In this document: piece by piece, positions 17,252 to 25,505 of the stretch
How the letters are laid out: each line of letters begins with the position of its first letter
Numbering within the stretch: position 1 is the stretch's first letter
Assembly (NCBI RefSeq): GCF_009765735.1
Contig: NZ_LMUW01000036.1
Location: 180,916 to 244,915, forward strand
Origin: Xenophilus sp. L33
Lineage (GTDB): Bacteria; Pseudomonadota; Gammaproteobacteria; Burkholderiales; Burkholderiaceae_C
Direction: 5' to 3'
Length of the DNA: 64,000 nt
Program-made: the position numbers and the translations under genes
Notes under the pieces: generated by a model
The model's input: only the letters and a program-made list of their open reading frames with translations
The model's database searches: none
Told to the model about the DNA's origin: nothing

Positions 17252-17372
17252 TCACGATCTCGTATTTTTTCGGGCCGACACCCGAAATCCTTCGAGCTGA
17301 CAAGCGAAGTCCGGCGGTTCATCCTTCGTCCGCTTTCCGCTCGCAGAAGCACAACGACAAAGAGGAATCCAC

Positions 17373-18227
17373 ATGCATCGACTACGAGAGATCGCCGGGG
17401 CACTGCTCCTGGGCGCATCGGTCGCGGTGTCCTTCGGCGCGCAGGCGCAAGGCACGCCGGCCGTCAAGGCCAGGACGACCACCCGCGGCGCGACGGCCCA
17501 GGAGTACCAGCTCGAACCGCAGGCGATGGACCTGATCAAGGCCATGAGCAGCGCCCTGACCGGCGCCAGGTCGCTGGCCTTCACCGCCACCATGACCTAC
17601 GAGAGCGCCAGCAAGCTCGGCCCGGCCCTGGCCTACACGACCCGCTCCGAAGTGCTGCTGCAGCGCCCCGACCGCCTGCGCGTGCTCACGCTCGGCGACG
17701 GCCCGACGACCGAGTTCTACTACGACGGCAAGTCGATCACCGCCTTCTCGCCGGCGGAGAACCTGGTGGCGATCGCGCCCGCGCCGCCGACGGTGGACGG
17801 CATGCTCGAGGCGGTGTTCGACAACGCGGCGATCTACTTCCCGTTCGCCGACGTGCTGGGCGCCGATCCGCTGTCGGACCTGAGCCGCGGGCTGGTGAGC
17901 GCCTTCGTCGTCGGCCAGTCGAAGCTCGTGGGCGGCGTGCCGACCGACGTCGTCGCGCTCGTGACCGACGAGCTCTTCATGCAGCTGTGGATCGGCAAGG
18001 ACGACCACCTGCCGCGCATGATGCGCGCGGTCTACCGCGGCGACACCAGCCGGCTGCGCCACCAGCTGGAGCTGACCGACTGGAAGCTCGACCCGACCGT
18101 GGCCGCCGACGCCTTCGCCTCGGTCAATGCGGCGAACGCGCATCGCATCCCCTTCGCGGCGCCGCTGCCGCCGGGTGTCAAGCCGCCCAAGCAAGCCAAG
18201 CCGGCCCCGAAGACGCCCGCACCCTGA
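17373..18227 (+). CDS. DUF2092 periplasmic protein
   Basis: 284-residue exported protein with a signal peptide over the first 26 residues (LLLGASVAVSFGAQAQ). The mature part fits DUF2092 (LEPQAMDLIKAMSSALTGA, LQRPDRLRVLTLGDGP, TEFYYDGKSITAFSP, AIYFPFADVLGADP), a family related to outer-membrane lipoprotein carriers. The C-terminus is Pro/Lys-rich. It is first in a cassette with the Gly/Tyr-rich protein and DUF3313 lipoprotein, and this order is repeated at 39149-41443. A LuxR-type dyad lies 122 bp upstream. Function unknown. Confidence 0.82.
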   Translation: MHRLREIAGALLLGASVAVSFGAQAQGTPAVKARTTTRGATAQEYQLEPQAMDLIKAMSSALTGARSLAFTATMTYESASKLGPALAYTTRSEVLLQRPDRLRVLTLGDGPTTEFYYDGKSITAFSPAENLVAIAPAPPTVDGMLEAVFDNAAIYFPFADVLGADPLSDLSRGLVSAFVVGQSKLVGGVPTDVVALVTDELFMQLWIGKDDHLPRMMRAVYRGDTSRLRHQLELTDWKLDPTVAADAFASVNAANAHRIPFAAPLPPGVKPPKQAKPAPKTPAP

Positions 18228-18238
18228 GGAGACCCGAC

Positions 18239-18847
18239 ATGAAAAACGCAGCTCTTCTTCCGCTGGTCGCCGCGCTGGCGCTCGGCCCCGGCTTGCAGTC
18301 CTCGGCCTTCGCCTGGGCCCGTGCCGGCGGCTTCGGCGGCCACTCCTTCGGCGGCGGCGGCGAGGCCACCCATGTCAACCGCTTCGGTGGCTCGACCTCG
18401 GCCAATGTCGCTGGCGGCTGGAGCCACACCAATGTCGACGGCGGCCACAGCGCCGGTGTCGCGGGCTACGGCGGGGTGCACACCACCGCCGGCGGCTTCA
18501 GCACCTACCATCCGCCGACCGGCTACGCGGGCTACGGCTACCACGCACCGGTCGCGGGTTACGCCGGCTACGCGCCCTATCACGCGCCGGTGGCGGTGCC
18601 CTATGCGGCCGGCGGCTGCTACGGCTGCGCGGCGGCGGCCGGCGCGGTGGTCGGCCTGGCGGCCGGCGCCGCGATCGCGAGCGCGGCGCATCCCGTCTAT
18701 CCGATCGGCACCGCCTACGCGGCATTGCCGGGCGGCGCGGTCTTCGTCGAGCGCAACGGCCTGAGCTACTACCAGATGGGTTCCACCTGGCTGCAGCCGG
18801 CCTATGGCGCCAACGGCGTCTACTACACCGTCGTGGCGGCGCCATGA
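18239..18847 (+). CDS. Gly/Tyr/Ala-rich secreted protein
   Basis: 202-residue exported low-complexity protein. After a signal peptide (LVAALALGPGLQSSAFAWA) come a Gly-rich stretch (GGFGGHSFGGGGEATHVNRF), GG-W-SHTN and HTTAGG blocks, a Tyr/Pro/His-rich middle, a hydrophobic Ala/Gly segment that may span or insert in a membrane (GAVVGLAAGAAIASAA) and a terminal YGANGVYYTVV motif. The paralogue at 40017-40598 keeps the same order. It starts 11 nt after the DUF2092 stop and overlaps the DUF3313 gene by ATGA. An envelope or surface role is likely but unproven. Confidence 0.78.
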   Translation: MKNAALLPLVAALALGPGLQSSAFAWARAGGFGGHSFGGGGEATHVNRFGGSTSANVAGGWSHTNVDGGHSAGVAGYGGVHTTAGGFSTYHPPTGYAGYGYHAPVAGYAGYAPYHAPVAVPYAAGGCYGCAAAAGAVVGLAAGAAIASAAHPVYPIGTAYAALPGGAVFVERNGLSYYQMGSTWLQPAYGANGVYYTVVAAP

Positions 18848-19629
18848 TGCGCACGCGCAATCTCGCCGCCCTGCTCGCCTCGGCCTTCCTGGCCTGCGCC
18901 TGCTCGACGCCCGGCATGGGCGGCAGCGGTGCGGTGGCCGCCGACAACCGGGGCGCCACGCCCGAAGTCGGCTTCCTGAGCCAGCCCGGCCGGTTGAAGG
19001 CCAGCGCGCAGGCCGGCGGCGCCCTGTGCTGGCGCCAGCCCGACGTCGACTGGCGGCGCTTCGACCGCGTGATGATCGAACGCATCAAGGTCACGCTCGC
19101 ACCCGGCTCGGCGCAGGCGCCGGTCGACCCGACCGACCTGAAGGCGATGCTCGACTACTTCGACGCGGCCCTGGTGCGCGAACTCGGCAGCGCCAACGTC
19201 AAGGTGGTCGACCAGACCGGCCCCGGCGTGCTGCGCATCCGGCTGGCGCTCACCTCGCTCGTGCCGACCAACACGGCCAAGAGCATGGTCGGCACCGCGG
19301 TGCCCTACGGCTTCGTCGCCGAGATGGGCTCGGGCGCGGCCAGCGGCCGGCCCGCGGGCTCCACGCCCTACATGGGCCAGGCCGGCGTCGAGGCGCAGTT
19401 CATCGACGGCGGCTCGGGCGCCGTGCTGGCCGAATGCGCCGACCACGAGATCGGCCTGAAGTACGCGGCCGACCTGAACAAGTCCGCAGCGGGCGCCGCC
19501 GAGACCTGGGTCAACGGCTATGCAAGCTCGTTCACCAGCTGGACCTACGCGCAGGACGCCTTCAACAAGTGGTCGGCCGAGATCGCCCGGCGCTTCGTCG
19601 AGTTGCGTTCGGCCAGCGCCGGCGGCTGA
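18844..19629 (+). CDS. DUF3313 lipoprotein
   Basis: 261-residue putative outer-membrane lipoprotein. The leader ends in a cysteine-rich lipobox (AFLACACST). The DUF3313 body has VGFLSQPGRLKAS, CWRQPDVDWRRFDRVMIERI, GPGVLRIRLALTSLVPTNTA and GRPAGSTPYMGQ, and ends with a YAQDAFNKWSAEIARR helix. It overlaps the Gly/Tyr-rich gene by ATGA; ATG at 18847 is an equally possible start. Two paralogues are at 22025-22831 and 40637-41443. Function unknown. Confidence 0.82.
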   Translation: MMRTRNLAALLASAFLACACSTPGMGGSGAVAADNRGATPEVGFLSQPGRLKASAQAGGALCWRQPDVDWRRFDRVMIERIKVTLAPGSAQAPVDPTDLKAMLDYFDAALVRELGSANVKVVDQTGPGVLRIRLALTSLVPTNTAKSMVGTAVPYGFVAEMGSGAASGRPAGSTPYMGQAGVEAQFIDGGSGAVLAECADHEIGLKYAADLNKSAAGAAETWVNGYASSFTSWTYAQDAFNKWSAEIARRFVELRSASAGG

Positions 19630-19696
19630 GGCCGGCCTCCCCATCGAATTTCCCGCCACGTCAACAACCTGTTCAAAACCAAGAGGAGAAGGAATC

Positions 19697-20248
19697 ATGA
19701 AGTTCGCCAAGATCACCCTGGTCGCCTGCGCCGTCGTCATGGCCGCCGGCTGCGTCACCAAGCAGACCTACAACAAGGAAGTCGCCACCGCCAACAGCTA
19801 CCAGGCGCTCGACACCCAACTCAGGGGCCAGTTGAGCTCCGACCAGGCGACCATCACCCAGCTGCAGGGCCAGCTGAAGGTGACGATGGTCAACGATGTG
19901 CTGTTCCCCGAAGGCGGCTATCGCCTGAGCCCGAAGGGCGAGGCGACGCTCGCCAAGATCGCGCCGTCGCTCTCGAACCTGCCGGGCCAGCAGATCATCG
20001 TGCAGGGCTTCACCGACAACGTGCCGATCAGCGGCGAACTCAAGCGCCGCTTCCCGACCAACCTGGAGCTGTCGTCCGCGCGGGCCGACGACGTGGTGCG
20101 CTACCTGACCGCCAACGGCGTGCCGGCGGCCACCATCTCGGCCCAGGGCTTCGGCGAAGCGCGGCCGGTGGCGAGCAACGACACGCCGCAGGGCAAGGCG
20201 CAGAACCGCCGGGTCGAGATCGTCATCTCCGCCGCCAGCCGCCCCTGA
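19697..20248 (+). CDS. OmpA-family lipoprotein
   Basis: 183-residue protein anchored by a lipobox (MAAGC at about residue 19). A short heptad-like linker at 25-60 is followed by an OmpA_C peptidoglycan-binding domain (VLFPEGGYRLSPKGEATL, IIVQGFTDNVPISG, NLELSSARADDVVRYL, RPVASNDTPQGKAQNRRVEI). Most residues expected to contact diaminopimelate in OmpA-like domains are in place. It has a good Shine-Dalgarno (GGAGAAGGA) and follows the DUF3313 gene by 67 nt, so it closes the envelope cassette. Confidence 0.88.
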   Translation: MKFAKITLVACAVVMAAGCVTKQTYNKEVATANSYQALDTQLRGQLSSDQATITQLQGQLKVTMVNDVLFPEGGYRLSPKGEATLAKIAPSLSNLPGQQIIVQGFTDNVPISGELKRRFPTNLELSSARADDVVRYLTANGVPAATISAQGFGEARPVASNDTPQGKAQNRRVEIVISAASRP

Positions 20249-20256
20249 CGCGGGCC

Positions 20257-20563
20257 ATGACGGAGCGATTCGTCATGCAGGCCGGATGCGCGCTCGCGGG
20301 CGCTGCATTCGGCCTGCTCGCATTGGCAGCCCCCGCGCATGCGGAGCCGAGCGCCGAGGACTTCGCCGATCGACACGGTGAACCGGAAGGCGGCCAGCGG
20401 ACGGAAGTGGACCGTGCCCATCGGCAGCGGCATCGGCAAGATCTTCCACTTCGGGAAGCTGCCGGTGAACATGTCGGTGGCGGCGTACTACAACGTCGAG
20501 CGGCCGGACAACGCATCGAATTGGCAGGTCCGGGCGCAGGTGCAGTTCATGTTTCCGAAATAG
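20257..20563 (+). pseudogene. remnant of SphA/MetA-like outer-membrane transporter
   Basis: The first 37 codons encode a good signal peptide and the start of a mature protein (GLLALAAPAHAEPSAEDFAD). Directly after that, the coding signal jumps to another frame that matches only the extreme C-terminus of SphA/MetA-like (phenol-degradation type) outer-membrane proteins: RKWTVPIGSGIGKIFHFGK, LPVNMSVAAYYNVERPD and a terminal QVRAQVQFMFPK. Full proteins are about 300 residues, so roughly 200 central residues are missing and the frame is broken. The tail overlaps the end of the convergent TAXI gene by 17 bp. Confidence 0.75.
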
Positions 20564-21965
20564 GCGCGAGTCGGCGCTCCACCGGTTCGAGCGCCACGCT
20601 CTCGCCCCGCGCGATCACCTCCTGGCGCACGAAGCCGATGTGCTCGCGCAGCGTGTAGCTCTCGCTCGCGTAGCTCGCAGGGACGCGCAGCCGGGCGGCG
20701 ACCTGCTCGATCCGGTTCAGGTCCTTCAGCCACTCCTGGATGGGCAGGGCGCCCACGCGCGTGCGCACGTCGCGTTCCAGCAGCGTGAGCTCGCCATACC
20801 ACCGGTAGATGCGCGAACGCACGCGCCAGCGCAGCAGCCGCGGCACCAGGTTGAAGAGCGGGACGATCAGGAACAGCATCGGCACCAGCAGGACCACCAG
20901 GCGCTCGACATAGGCGGCCGCGAAGAAAGGCAGGTAGCGGTTGAAGAGGCTGGGTCCGAAGCGGTGGTGGCGATCGGCATCGGCCGAGACGGGCAGGTCC
21001 ACCGCGGTCGTGTTGGGGAATTCGCCATCGGCCTCGAAGTAGCCCTGCTCCGCATGCAGTTCGCGGCCGGCCTCGAGCAGCAAATTGATGATCGGCGGCG
21101 AGAAGCCCTGGCGCGTCACCAGCATCGCCTTGGTGCCGATCAGCTTCACTTCGCCTTGCGGAATGTGCTGGCCGAGATCGACCGTGCCCGGTGGCAGGGT
21201 CAGCTTCGTGATGTACGAGAACTTGCGCGGATAGGCCTCGGCGCGGCCCAGGCTCATGAGCTTCAGCTCCGGGTCGTGCAGGGCCTGGAAGACCGCCGGG
21301 AATTCGGTGGGTCCCACGAAGAATGCGGCGTCGACTTCCCCCGCCTGCAGCGCGCGCAGTGCGGCGAGGTTGGTCAGCGGCACCAGTTCGGTGTTGAAGC
21401 GCGTGATGTCGTTGGCGTCCAGCAAGGGCTCCATGAAGGCGCGCACGCCGCTGCCGGGCGCGCCGATCGCGAGCCGCTTGTAGCGAAGCTCGTCGAGTTG
21501 CGCATGCACCTCCTTGTCGCGATAGAAGATCCACAGCGGTTCGTAGTAGAGCGCGGCGACCATCGCCAGCGAGCCGCGGTCGGCCGCGCGGACCACGCCG
21601 CCGTGGATGAACGCGACATCGACGCCGGAACGCGGATCCTCCAGCAGCCGCGCGTTCTCTTCGGCGCCGCCGGTCATGCGCTCCTCGACGGTGACGCCCT
21701 CGCGCGCCAGGATCTCCTTGTAGCGCTGCGCGAACTGGTGGTACATGCCGTCGGGCAGGCCGGAGGCGAGGACGATGTGGCGCGGAATCGAGCGTTGCAG
21801 CCACCACGCGCCCAGCACCGCGGCGACGATGCCCGCGATCAGCAGCGCGGTCCAGCGCGCCCTGTCCCGGCGCGACATCACCGGGAGGTCGCGGATTCTT
21901 GCCGCCCTCTTCAAGGCCTTCGGGGTGTTCGGAGACTTCGGGGTCTTCGACCTGTTGTCGCGCAT
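20547..21965 (-). CDS. TAXI-family TRAP transporter solute-binding protein with C-terminal TM
   Basis: 472-residue protein with an N-terminal TM at about 38-58, a TAXI (TRAP-associated extracytoplasmic) binding domain (GLPDGMYHQFAQRYKEILA, IGAPGSGVRAFMEPLL, GEVDAAFFVG), a second TM at about 365-385 (VLLVPMLFLIVPLFNLVPR) and a cytoplasmic coiled tail. This membrane-tethered form lacks the TRAP permease next to it and may sense rather than transport. The ATG at 21965 lies 38 bp from a perfect LuxR-type dyad, which links it to the two-component system at 14751-17176. Confidence 0.82.
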   Translation of the reverse strand: MRDNRSKTPKSPNTPKALKRAARIRDLPVMSRRDRARWTALLIAGIVAAVLGAWWLQRSIPRHIVLASGLPDGMYHQFAQRYKEILAREGVTVEERMTGGAEENARLLEDPRSGVDVAFIHGGVVRAADRGSLAMVAALYYEPLWIFYRDKEVHAQLDELRYKRLAIGAPGSGVRAFMEPLLDANDITRFNTELVPLTNLAALRALQAGEVDAAFFVGPTEFPAVFQALHDPELKLMSLGRAEAYPRKFSYITKLTLPPGTVDLGQHIPQGEVKLIGTKAMLVTRQGFSPPIINLLLEAGRELHAEQGYFEADGEFPNTTAVDLPVSADADRHHRFGPSLFNRYLPFFAAAYVERLVVLLVPMLFLIVPLFNLVPRLLRWRVRSRIYRWYGELTLLERDVRTRVGALPIQEWLKDLNRIEQVAARLRVPASYASESYTLREHIGFVRQEVIARGESVALEPVERRLAPISET

Positions 21966-22002
21966 GGGCGCGAAGGATGCACTGCGGCCCGTGGCCTGTC
22001 AG

Positions 22003-22018
22003 CTCGAAAGATTACCAG
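22003..22018. promoter_or_regulatory. 16-bp dyad copy D, CTCGAAAGATTACCAG
   Basis: Perfect match to CTnGnAAnnTTnCnAG between the end of the DUF3313 gene and the start of the TAXI gene (38-53 bp upstream of its ATG). Its left half equals copy A and its right half equals copy C. Confidence 0.55.
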
Positions 22019-22024
22019 TCGGGA

Positions 22025-22831
22025 TCAGCCGGCCGCGCCGGGCGGCGCCGCGCGCAGCTCGACCAATCGCCTGGCCAATGCCGCGGACCATTTGTTGAAT
22101 GCGTCCTGCGCGTAGTTCCAGCTGGTGAACGAGCTGGTGTAGCCGTTCAGCCAGGCCTGTGCCGCGCCGGCGGCACCGCGGTCGAGGTCGGCCGCGTACT
22201 TCAGGCCGATCGTGTTGTCGGCGCATTCGCCGACGATGTTGCCGGTGGCGCCGTCGCGGAACTGCGCCTGCAGGCCCGTCTGCCCCATGTAGGGCGTCGA
22301 CCCGGCGGGCCGTCCGGTGGCGGCGCCGGCGCTGGCTTCGGCGACGAAGCCGTAGGGAATCGCGGTGCCCGCCATGCTCTGCGCGGTGTCGGTCGGGATG
22401 AGCGTGGTCAACGCGAGCCGCACGCGCAGCACGCCGGGGCCGGGCTGGTCGACCAGCTTCGCGATCGGCGAGAGGTTCTTCACCAGGGCCGCGTCGAAGT
22501 AGTCGGTGAGCATCTTGAGGTCGGTCGGGTCTACCGGATGCTCGGCACTGCTCTTGGGGTCGAGATAGACCTGGATGCGCTCGATCATCACCTTGTCGTA
22601 GACCTTCCAGTCGACGCCCGGCTGCTTCCAGCACAGCGCGCCCTCGCCGCCCGGCGCCTTCTGCAGCTTGCCCGGCGCGGTGAGGAAACCGACCTGCGCG
22701 ACCTGCCGGTTGTCGGAGGCGATGGCACCGCCGCTCGGCGCGCCCGCGGGCGTGCTGCAGGCGCCGAGCATCAGGCACAACGCGGCCGTGCCGGCGATCG
22801 CCGCTGTCTTCTTCAGGAAGGCTTGTCTCAT
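22025..22831 (-). CDS. DUF3313 lipoprotein (second copy)
   Basis: 268-residue lipoprotein with lipobox LMLGACST. Same DUF3313 blocks as the copies at 18844 and 40637: VGFLTAPGKLQKA, CWKQPGVDWKVYDKVMIERI, LLRVRLALTT-like strand (VLRVRLALTTLIPTDTA), GRPAGSTPYMGQTG and a terminal YAQDAFNKWSAALARR. It is downstream of the TetR gene by 26 nt, not in a DUF2092 cassette, so it has been separated from the other cassette genes. Function unknown. Confidence 0.82.
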   Translation of the reverse strand: MRQAFLKKTAAIAGTAALCLMLGACSTPAGAPSGGAIASDNRQVAQVGFLTAPGKLQKAPGGEGALCWKQPGVDWKVYDKVMIERIQVYLDPKSSAEHPVDPTDLKMLTDYFDAALVKNLSPIAKLVDQPGPGVLRVRLALTTLIPTDTAQSMAGTAIPYGFVAEASAGAATGRPAGSTPYMGQTGLQAQFRDGATGNIVGECADNTIGLKYAADLDRGAAGAAQAWLNGYTSSFTSWNYAQDAFNKWSAALARRLVELRAAPPGAAG

Positions 22832-22857
22832 GGTCTTCTTTCGGGGTGGATGACGAT

Positions 22858-23493
22858 TCAGGCGGCAGGCTGCAGGACGGGCAGCACCGGCAGCTCGATG
22901 CGCGCGAGTGTCCGTGCCTCCTCCCGGTCGACGCCCAGCACGACCAGCAGCAGCTCGGCCGTGTCGGAGCCGACCTCGCGCCAGGTCGCGAGCCCTTCGA
23001 GCACCGGCACCATCGCGGCCAGGGTGCTGCCGGTCAGCATGCCGATCATGGCCGGCAGCTGCTCGGGCCGGATGCGGTAGCGGCCGCTTTCCATGCCGGC
23101 GCGGAGATTGACGGCCGGGTCGGAGGTGAGCACGGCCTGCAGCGACGCGGTGCTGAGCGCGAAGCGGCTCATGAAGCGGCCCCAGGTCGGCTCCTCGTGG
23201 GCCCGGCGGATGTACAGGCGCACGCCGATGGAGAGCTGGTGCGCCAGGTCGTCGACGCCGACGAAGCCCAGCATGACCCGGTCGACCATGTCGCGCACCA
23301 GTTCGGCCGCGACTTCCTCGAACAGCGAATCGATGTCGGGCACGTTGCTGTAGATGGTGCCGCGCGCCATGCCGGCGGCCGCGGCCAGCTCGCTGACGTT
23401 GACCTTGGTCACCCCAAGCTCTGCGAACAGCTTCATCGCCGCGGCCTGGATGCGGCGGCGCGCGGGGGTGCGGACGGGTGCTTCTTGGCTCAT
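22858..23493 (-). CDS. TetR-family transcriptional regulator
   Basis: 211-residue repressor type protein. The N-terminal HTH reads IQAAAMKLFAELGVTKVNVS, ELAAAAGMARGTIYSNVPDI; the rest is an all-helical ligand-binding domain. The ATG at 23493 is preferred over a TTG 21 nt upstream. It is divergent from the meta-cleavage operon starting at 23629, with inverted TGTTCAA / TTGAACA boxes between, so it most likely represses that operon and itself and is released by an aromatic ligand or a CoA thioester. Confidence 0.88.
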   Translation of the reverse strand: MSQEAPVRTPARRRIQAAAMKLFAELGVTKVNVSELAAAAGMARGTIYSNVPDIDSLFEEVAAELVRDMVDRVMLGFVGVDDLAHQLSIGVRLYIRRAHEEPTWGRFMSRFALSTASLQAVLTSDPAVNLRAGMESGRYRIRPEQLPAMIGMLTGSTLAAMVPVLEGLATWREVGSDTAELLLVVLGVDREEARTLARIELPVLPVLQPAA

Positions 23494-23507
23494 GGATTGA
23501 TCATATC

Positions 23508-23599
23508 TGTTCAATTTATTGTCTTATCGTATTTTTTTGAACATTGTTAGGGTTTGCGCTAACATAGCAGAAATGTAGCTTATTGAACAATTGTGTTCA
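23508..23599. promoter_or_regulatory. TetR operator region: TGTTCAA/TTGAACA boxes and TGTTAG/CTAACA dyad
   Basis: AT-rich divergent promoter region. TGTTCAA at 23508 and TTGAACA at 23537 form an inverted pair. TTGAACA at 23583 and TGTTCA at 23594 form a second. A separate dyad TGTTAG-N8-CTAACA lies at 23545-23564. Repetition of one half-site in both orientations between divergent genes suggests repressor binding. Confidence 0.5.
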
Positions 23600-23628
23600 T
23601 TCCTTCGAGTCCAACAAGAGGTTTGAAC

Positions 23629-24495
23629 ATGACGCTCGCGGCCCTTCCTCACGCCATGCATTCGCGCACCATCGACCTCGGAAAGCGGCGCATCCACCTC
23701 TCGGAGCTGGGTGCCGGCCCGGCGCTTCTGATGCTGCACGGCGGCGGGCCGGGCGCGTCGGGCCTGTCCAACTACAGCCGCAACATCGATGCGCTGGCGC
23801 GCGACTTCCGCGTCCTGGTGCCCGACATGCCCGGCTACGGCGCCTCGAGCAAGGACGTGGCCGCCGACGATCCTTTCGGCGACCTCGCCGACGCGATGCG
23901 CGGCCTGCTCGACCGGCTCGAGATCGAGCGTGCGCACGTGGTCGGCAACTCGCTCGGCGGCGCCTGCGCCCTGCGCCTCGCGCTCGAAGTGCCGGAGCGT
24001 GTCGACCGGCTGGTGCTGATGGGCCCGGGCGGCGTCGGCATCTCCGGCGGCACGCCGACCCGGGGGCTCAAGCGGCTGCTCGGCTACTACGCCGGCGAAG
24101 GTCCGACCTTCGAAAAGCTGCGCCAATTCATCTGCGAAGACCTGGTGCACGACGCCAGCCGGATCGACGAGGCGCTGCTGCGCGAGCGCTTCGAGGCCAG
24201 CATCGATCCGGAGGTGATCGCCCATCCGCCGCTGCGCGTGCCGCCGGACCTGGAAGCCTTCAAGCGCCTGGACTTCCTGCTCGATACGCGCCTGGGCCGC
24301 TTGCCGCATCCGACGCTCGTGCTCTGGGGCACCGAGGACCGCGTCAATCCGCCCGAGGGCGCGCTGGCCTTGCAGCGGCAGATGAAGGCCTGCGACGCCT
24401 ACCTGTTCGCCCGGACCGGCCATTGGGTGCAATGGGAGCGTGCTGCGGAATTCAATGCCGCGGTCGCCGCCTTCCTCGGTGCCGAACGGTCATGA
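23629..24495 (+). CDS. meta-cleavage product hydrolase (alpha/beta hydrolase, MhpC/BphD/HsaD-like)
   Basis: 288-residue alpha/beta hydrolase of the C-C bond hydrolase group. Oxyanion motif LMLHGGGPGASG, nucleophile S108 in GNSLGG, acid D237 (WGTEDRV) and H265 (GHWVQWE) are all present. Such enzymes split the ring-fission product of extradiol cleavage into 2-hydroxydienoate and a carboxylic acid. The ATG at 23629 is used; upstream codons fall in the operator region. It overlaps the dioxygenase gene by ATGA, fitting its role directly after ring opening. Confidence 0.9.
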   Translation: MTLAALPHAMHSRTIDLGKRRIHLSELGAGPALLMLHGGGPGASGLSNYSRNIDALARDFRVLVPDMPGYGASSKDVAADDPFGDLADAMRGLLDRLEIERAHVVGNSLGGACALRLALEVPERVDRLVLMGPGGVGISGGTPTRGLKRLLGYYAGEGPTFEKLRQFICEDLVHDASRIDEALLRERFEASIDPEVIAHPPLRVPPDLEAFKRLDFLLDTRLGRLPHPTLVLWGTEDRVNPPEGALALQRQMKACDAYLFARTGHWVQWERAAEFNAAVAAFLGAERS

Positions 24496-25505
24496 ACGCC
24501 CGCTTCGCCACCGACACCGCCGCGGACCAGGACCTGTTCGGGCAGATCAGCCTCGGCTACCTGGTGATCGAATCGCGCCGCCTCGCCGAATGGCAGCGCT
24601 TCGCCGTCGAGGGCCTCGGCCTGCACGCCGACAGCGTCGAGCACGACACGCTCGCCTTGCGCATCGACTCGCACCGGCGCCGGCTGGTCGTGCGCGAAGG
24701 CCCGGCGGAGGACGTGGTCGCGATCGGCTGGCAACTGCAGGGCGACGCGGCCCTGCAGGAGATGCTCGGCCGCCTGCGCGGTGCCGGGATGCCGGTGCGC
24801 GAAGTCGGCGGCGCCAAGGCGAACGGCCGCGGCGTCGAGCGCTACTGGGAGTTCGAAGGCCCGAAGCGGCTGCGCTTCGAGCTCTTCACCGCGCCCTTGT
24901 TGAGCAGCGCGCCGTTGCGCATGAAGGCCAGCGGCTTCGTGACCGGCGAGATGGGCCTCGGCCATTTCGCGATGACCACGCGCGAGCCCGAGGCGGCGCT
25001 GGCCTTCTTCCGTCGCATCTTCGATGCACGCCTCTCGGATACCATCGAGGACAGGCTCAACGGGGTCACCCTGGAGCTGAGCTTCCTGCGGCTCAACGAG
25101 CGGCACCATTCGGTGGCGATCGCGGCCACGCGCGGCAAGCGCATGAATCCGCTGCGCACCGCCATCCATCACCTGAACCTGCAGGCGCGCAGCCTGGAGG
25201 ACGTCACCGAGGCCTATCGCCGCACCCGAGGCATGGGCCATGCGATCGCCAGCGCGATCGGCCAGCATCCGAACGACCGCGAGCTGTCGTTCTACGTGGC
25301 GACACCGTCGGGCTTCGAGATCGAGATCGGCTGGAACCCGATCCTCGTGACCGACGAGGCCGCTTGGCAGCCGGCGCACTACCGTGGCATCAGCCTCTGG
25401 GGCCACTTCCCCGAGAGCCTCACTGTGGCTTCCAGGCTCGGCCAGATGGGCCGCGGCCTGGCTTCGCTGGCGCGCAAGGAACACACGGTGGGGGTGACGA
25501 CATGA
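24492..25505 (+). CDS. type I extradiol dioxygenase (VOC fold, BphC/HsaC-like)
   Basis: 337-residue two-domain ring-cleavage dioxygenase. The C-terminal domain keeps the iron ligands H158 (GLGHFAMTT), H227 (IHHLNLQ) and a Glu in FEIEIGW, while the N-terminal domain is the degenerate structural half normal in this group. It would open a catechol-type ring next to one hydroxyl. Four-nt overlaps with hydrolase and hydroxylase genes indicate one operon. Closest in style to bicyclic/alkyl-catechol enzymes; exact substrate not determinable. Confidence 0.9.
   Translation: MNARFATDTAADQDLFGQISLGYLVIESRRLAEWQRFAVEGLGLHADSVEHDTLALRIDSHRRRLVVREGPAEDVVAIGWQLQGDAALQEMLGRLRGAGMPVREVGGAKANGRGVERYWEFEGPKRLRFELFTAPLLSSAPLRMKASGFVTGEMGLGHFAMTTREPEAALAFFRRIFDARLSDTIEDRLNGVTLELSFLRLNERHHSVAIAATRGKRMNPLRTAIHHLNLQARSLEDVTEAYRRTRGMGHAIASAIGQHPNDRELSFYVATPSGFEIEIGWNPILVTDEAAWQPAHYRGISLWGHFPESLTVASRLGQMGRGLASLARKEHTVGVTT

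Noticed and set aside
20547..20563. Overlap of the OM transporter remnant and TAXI gene as a functional antisense overlap
   Set aside because: The 17-bp overlap is simply two convergent gene ends.
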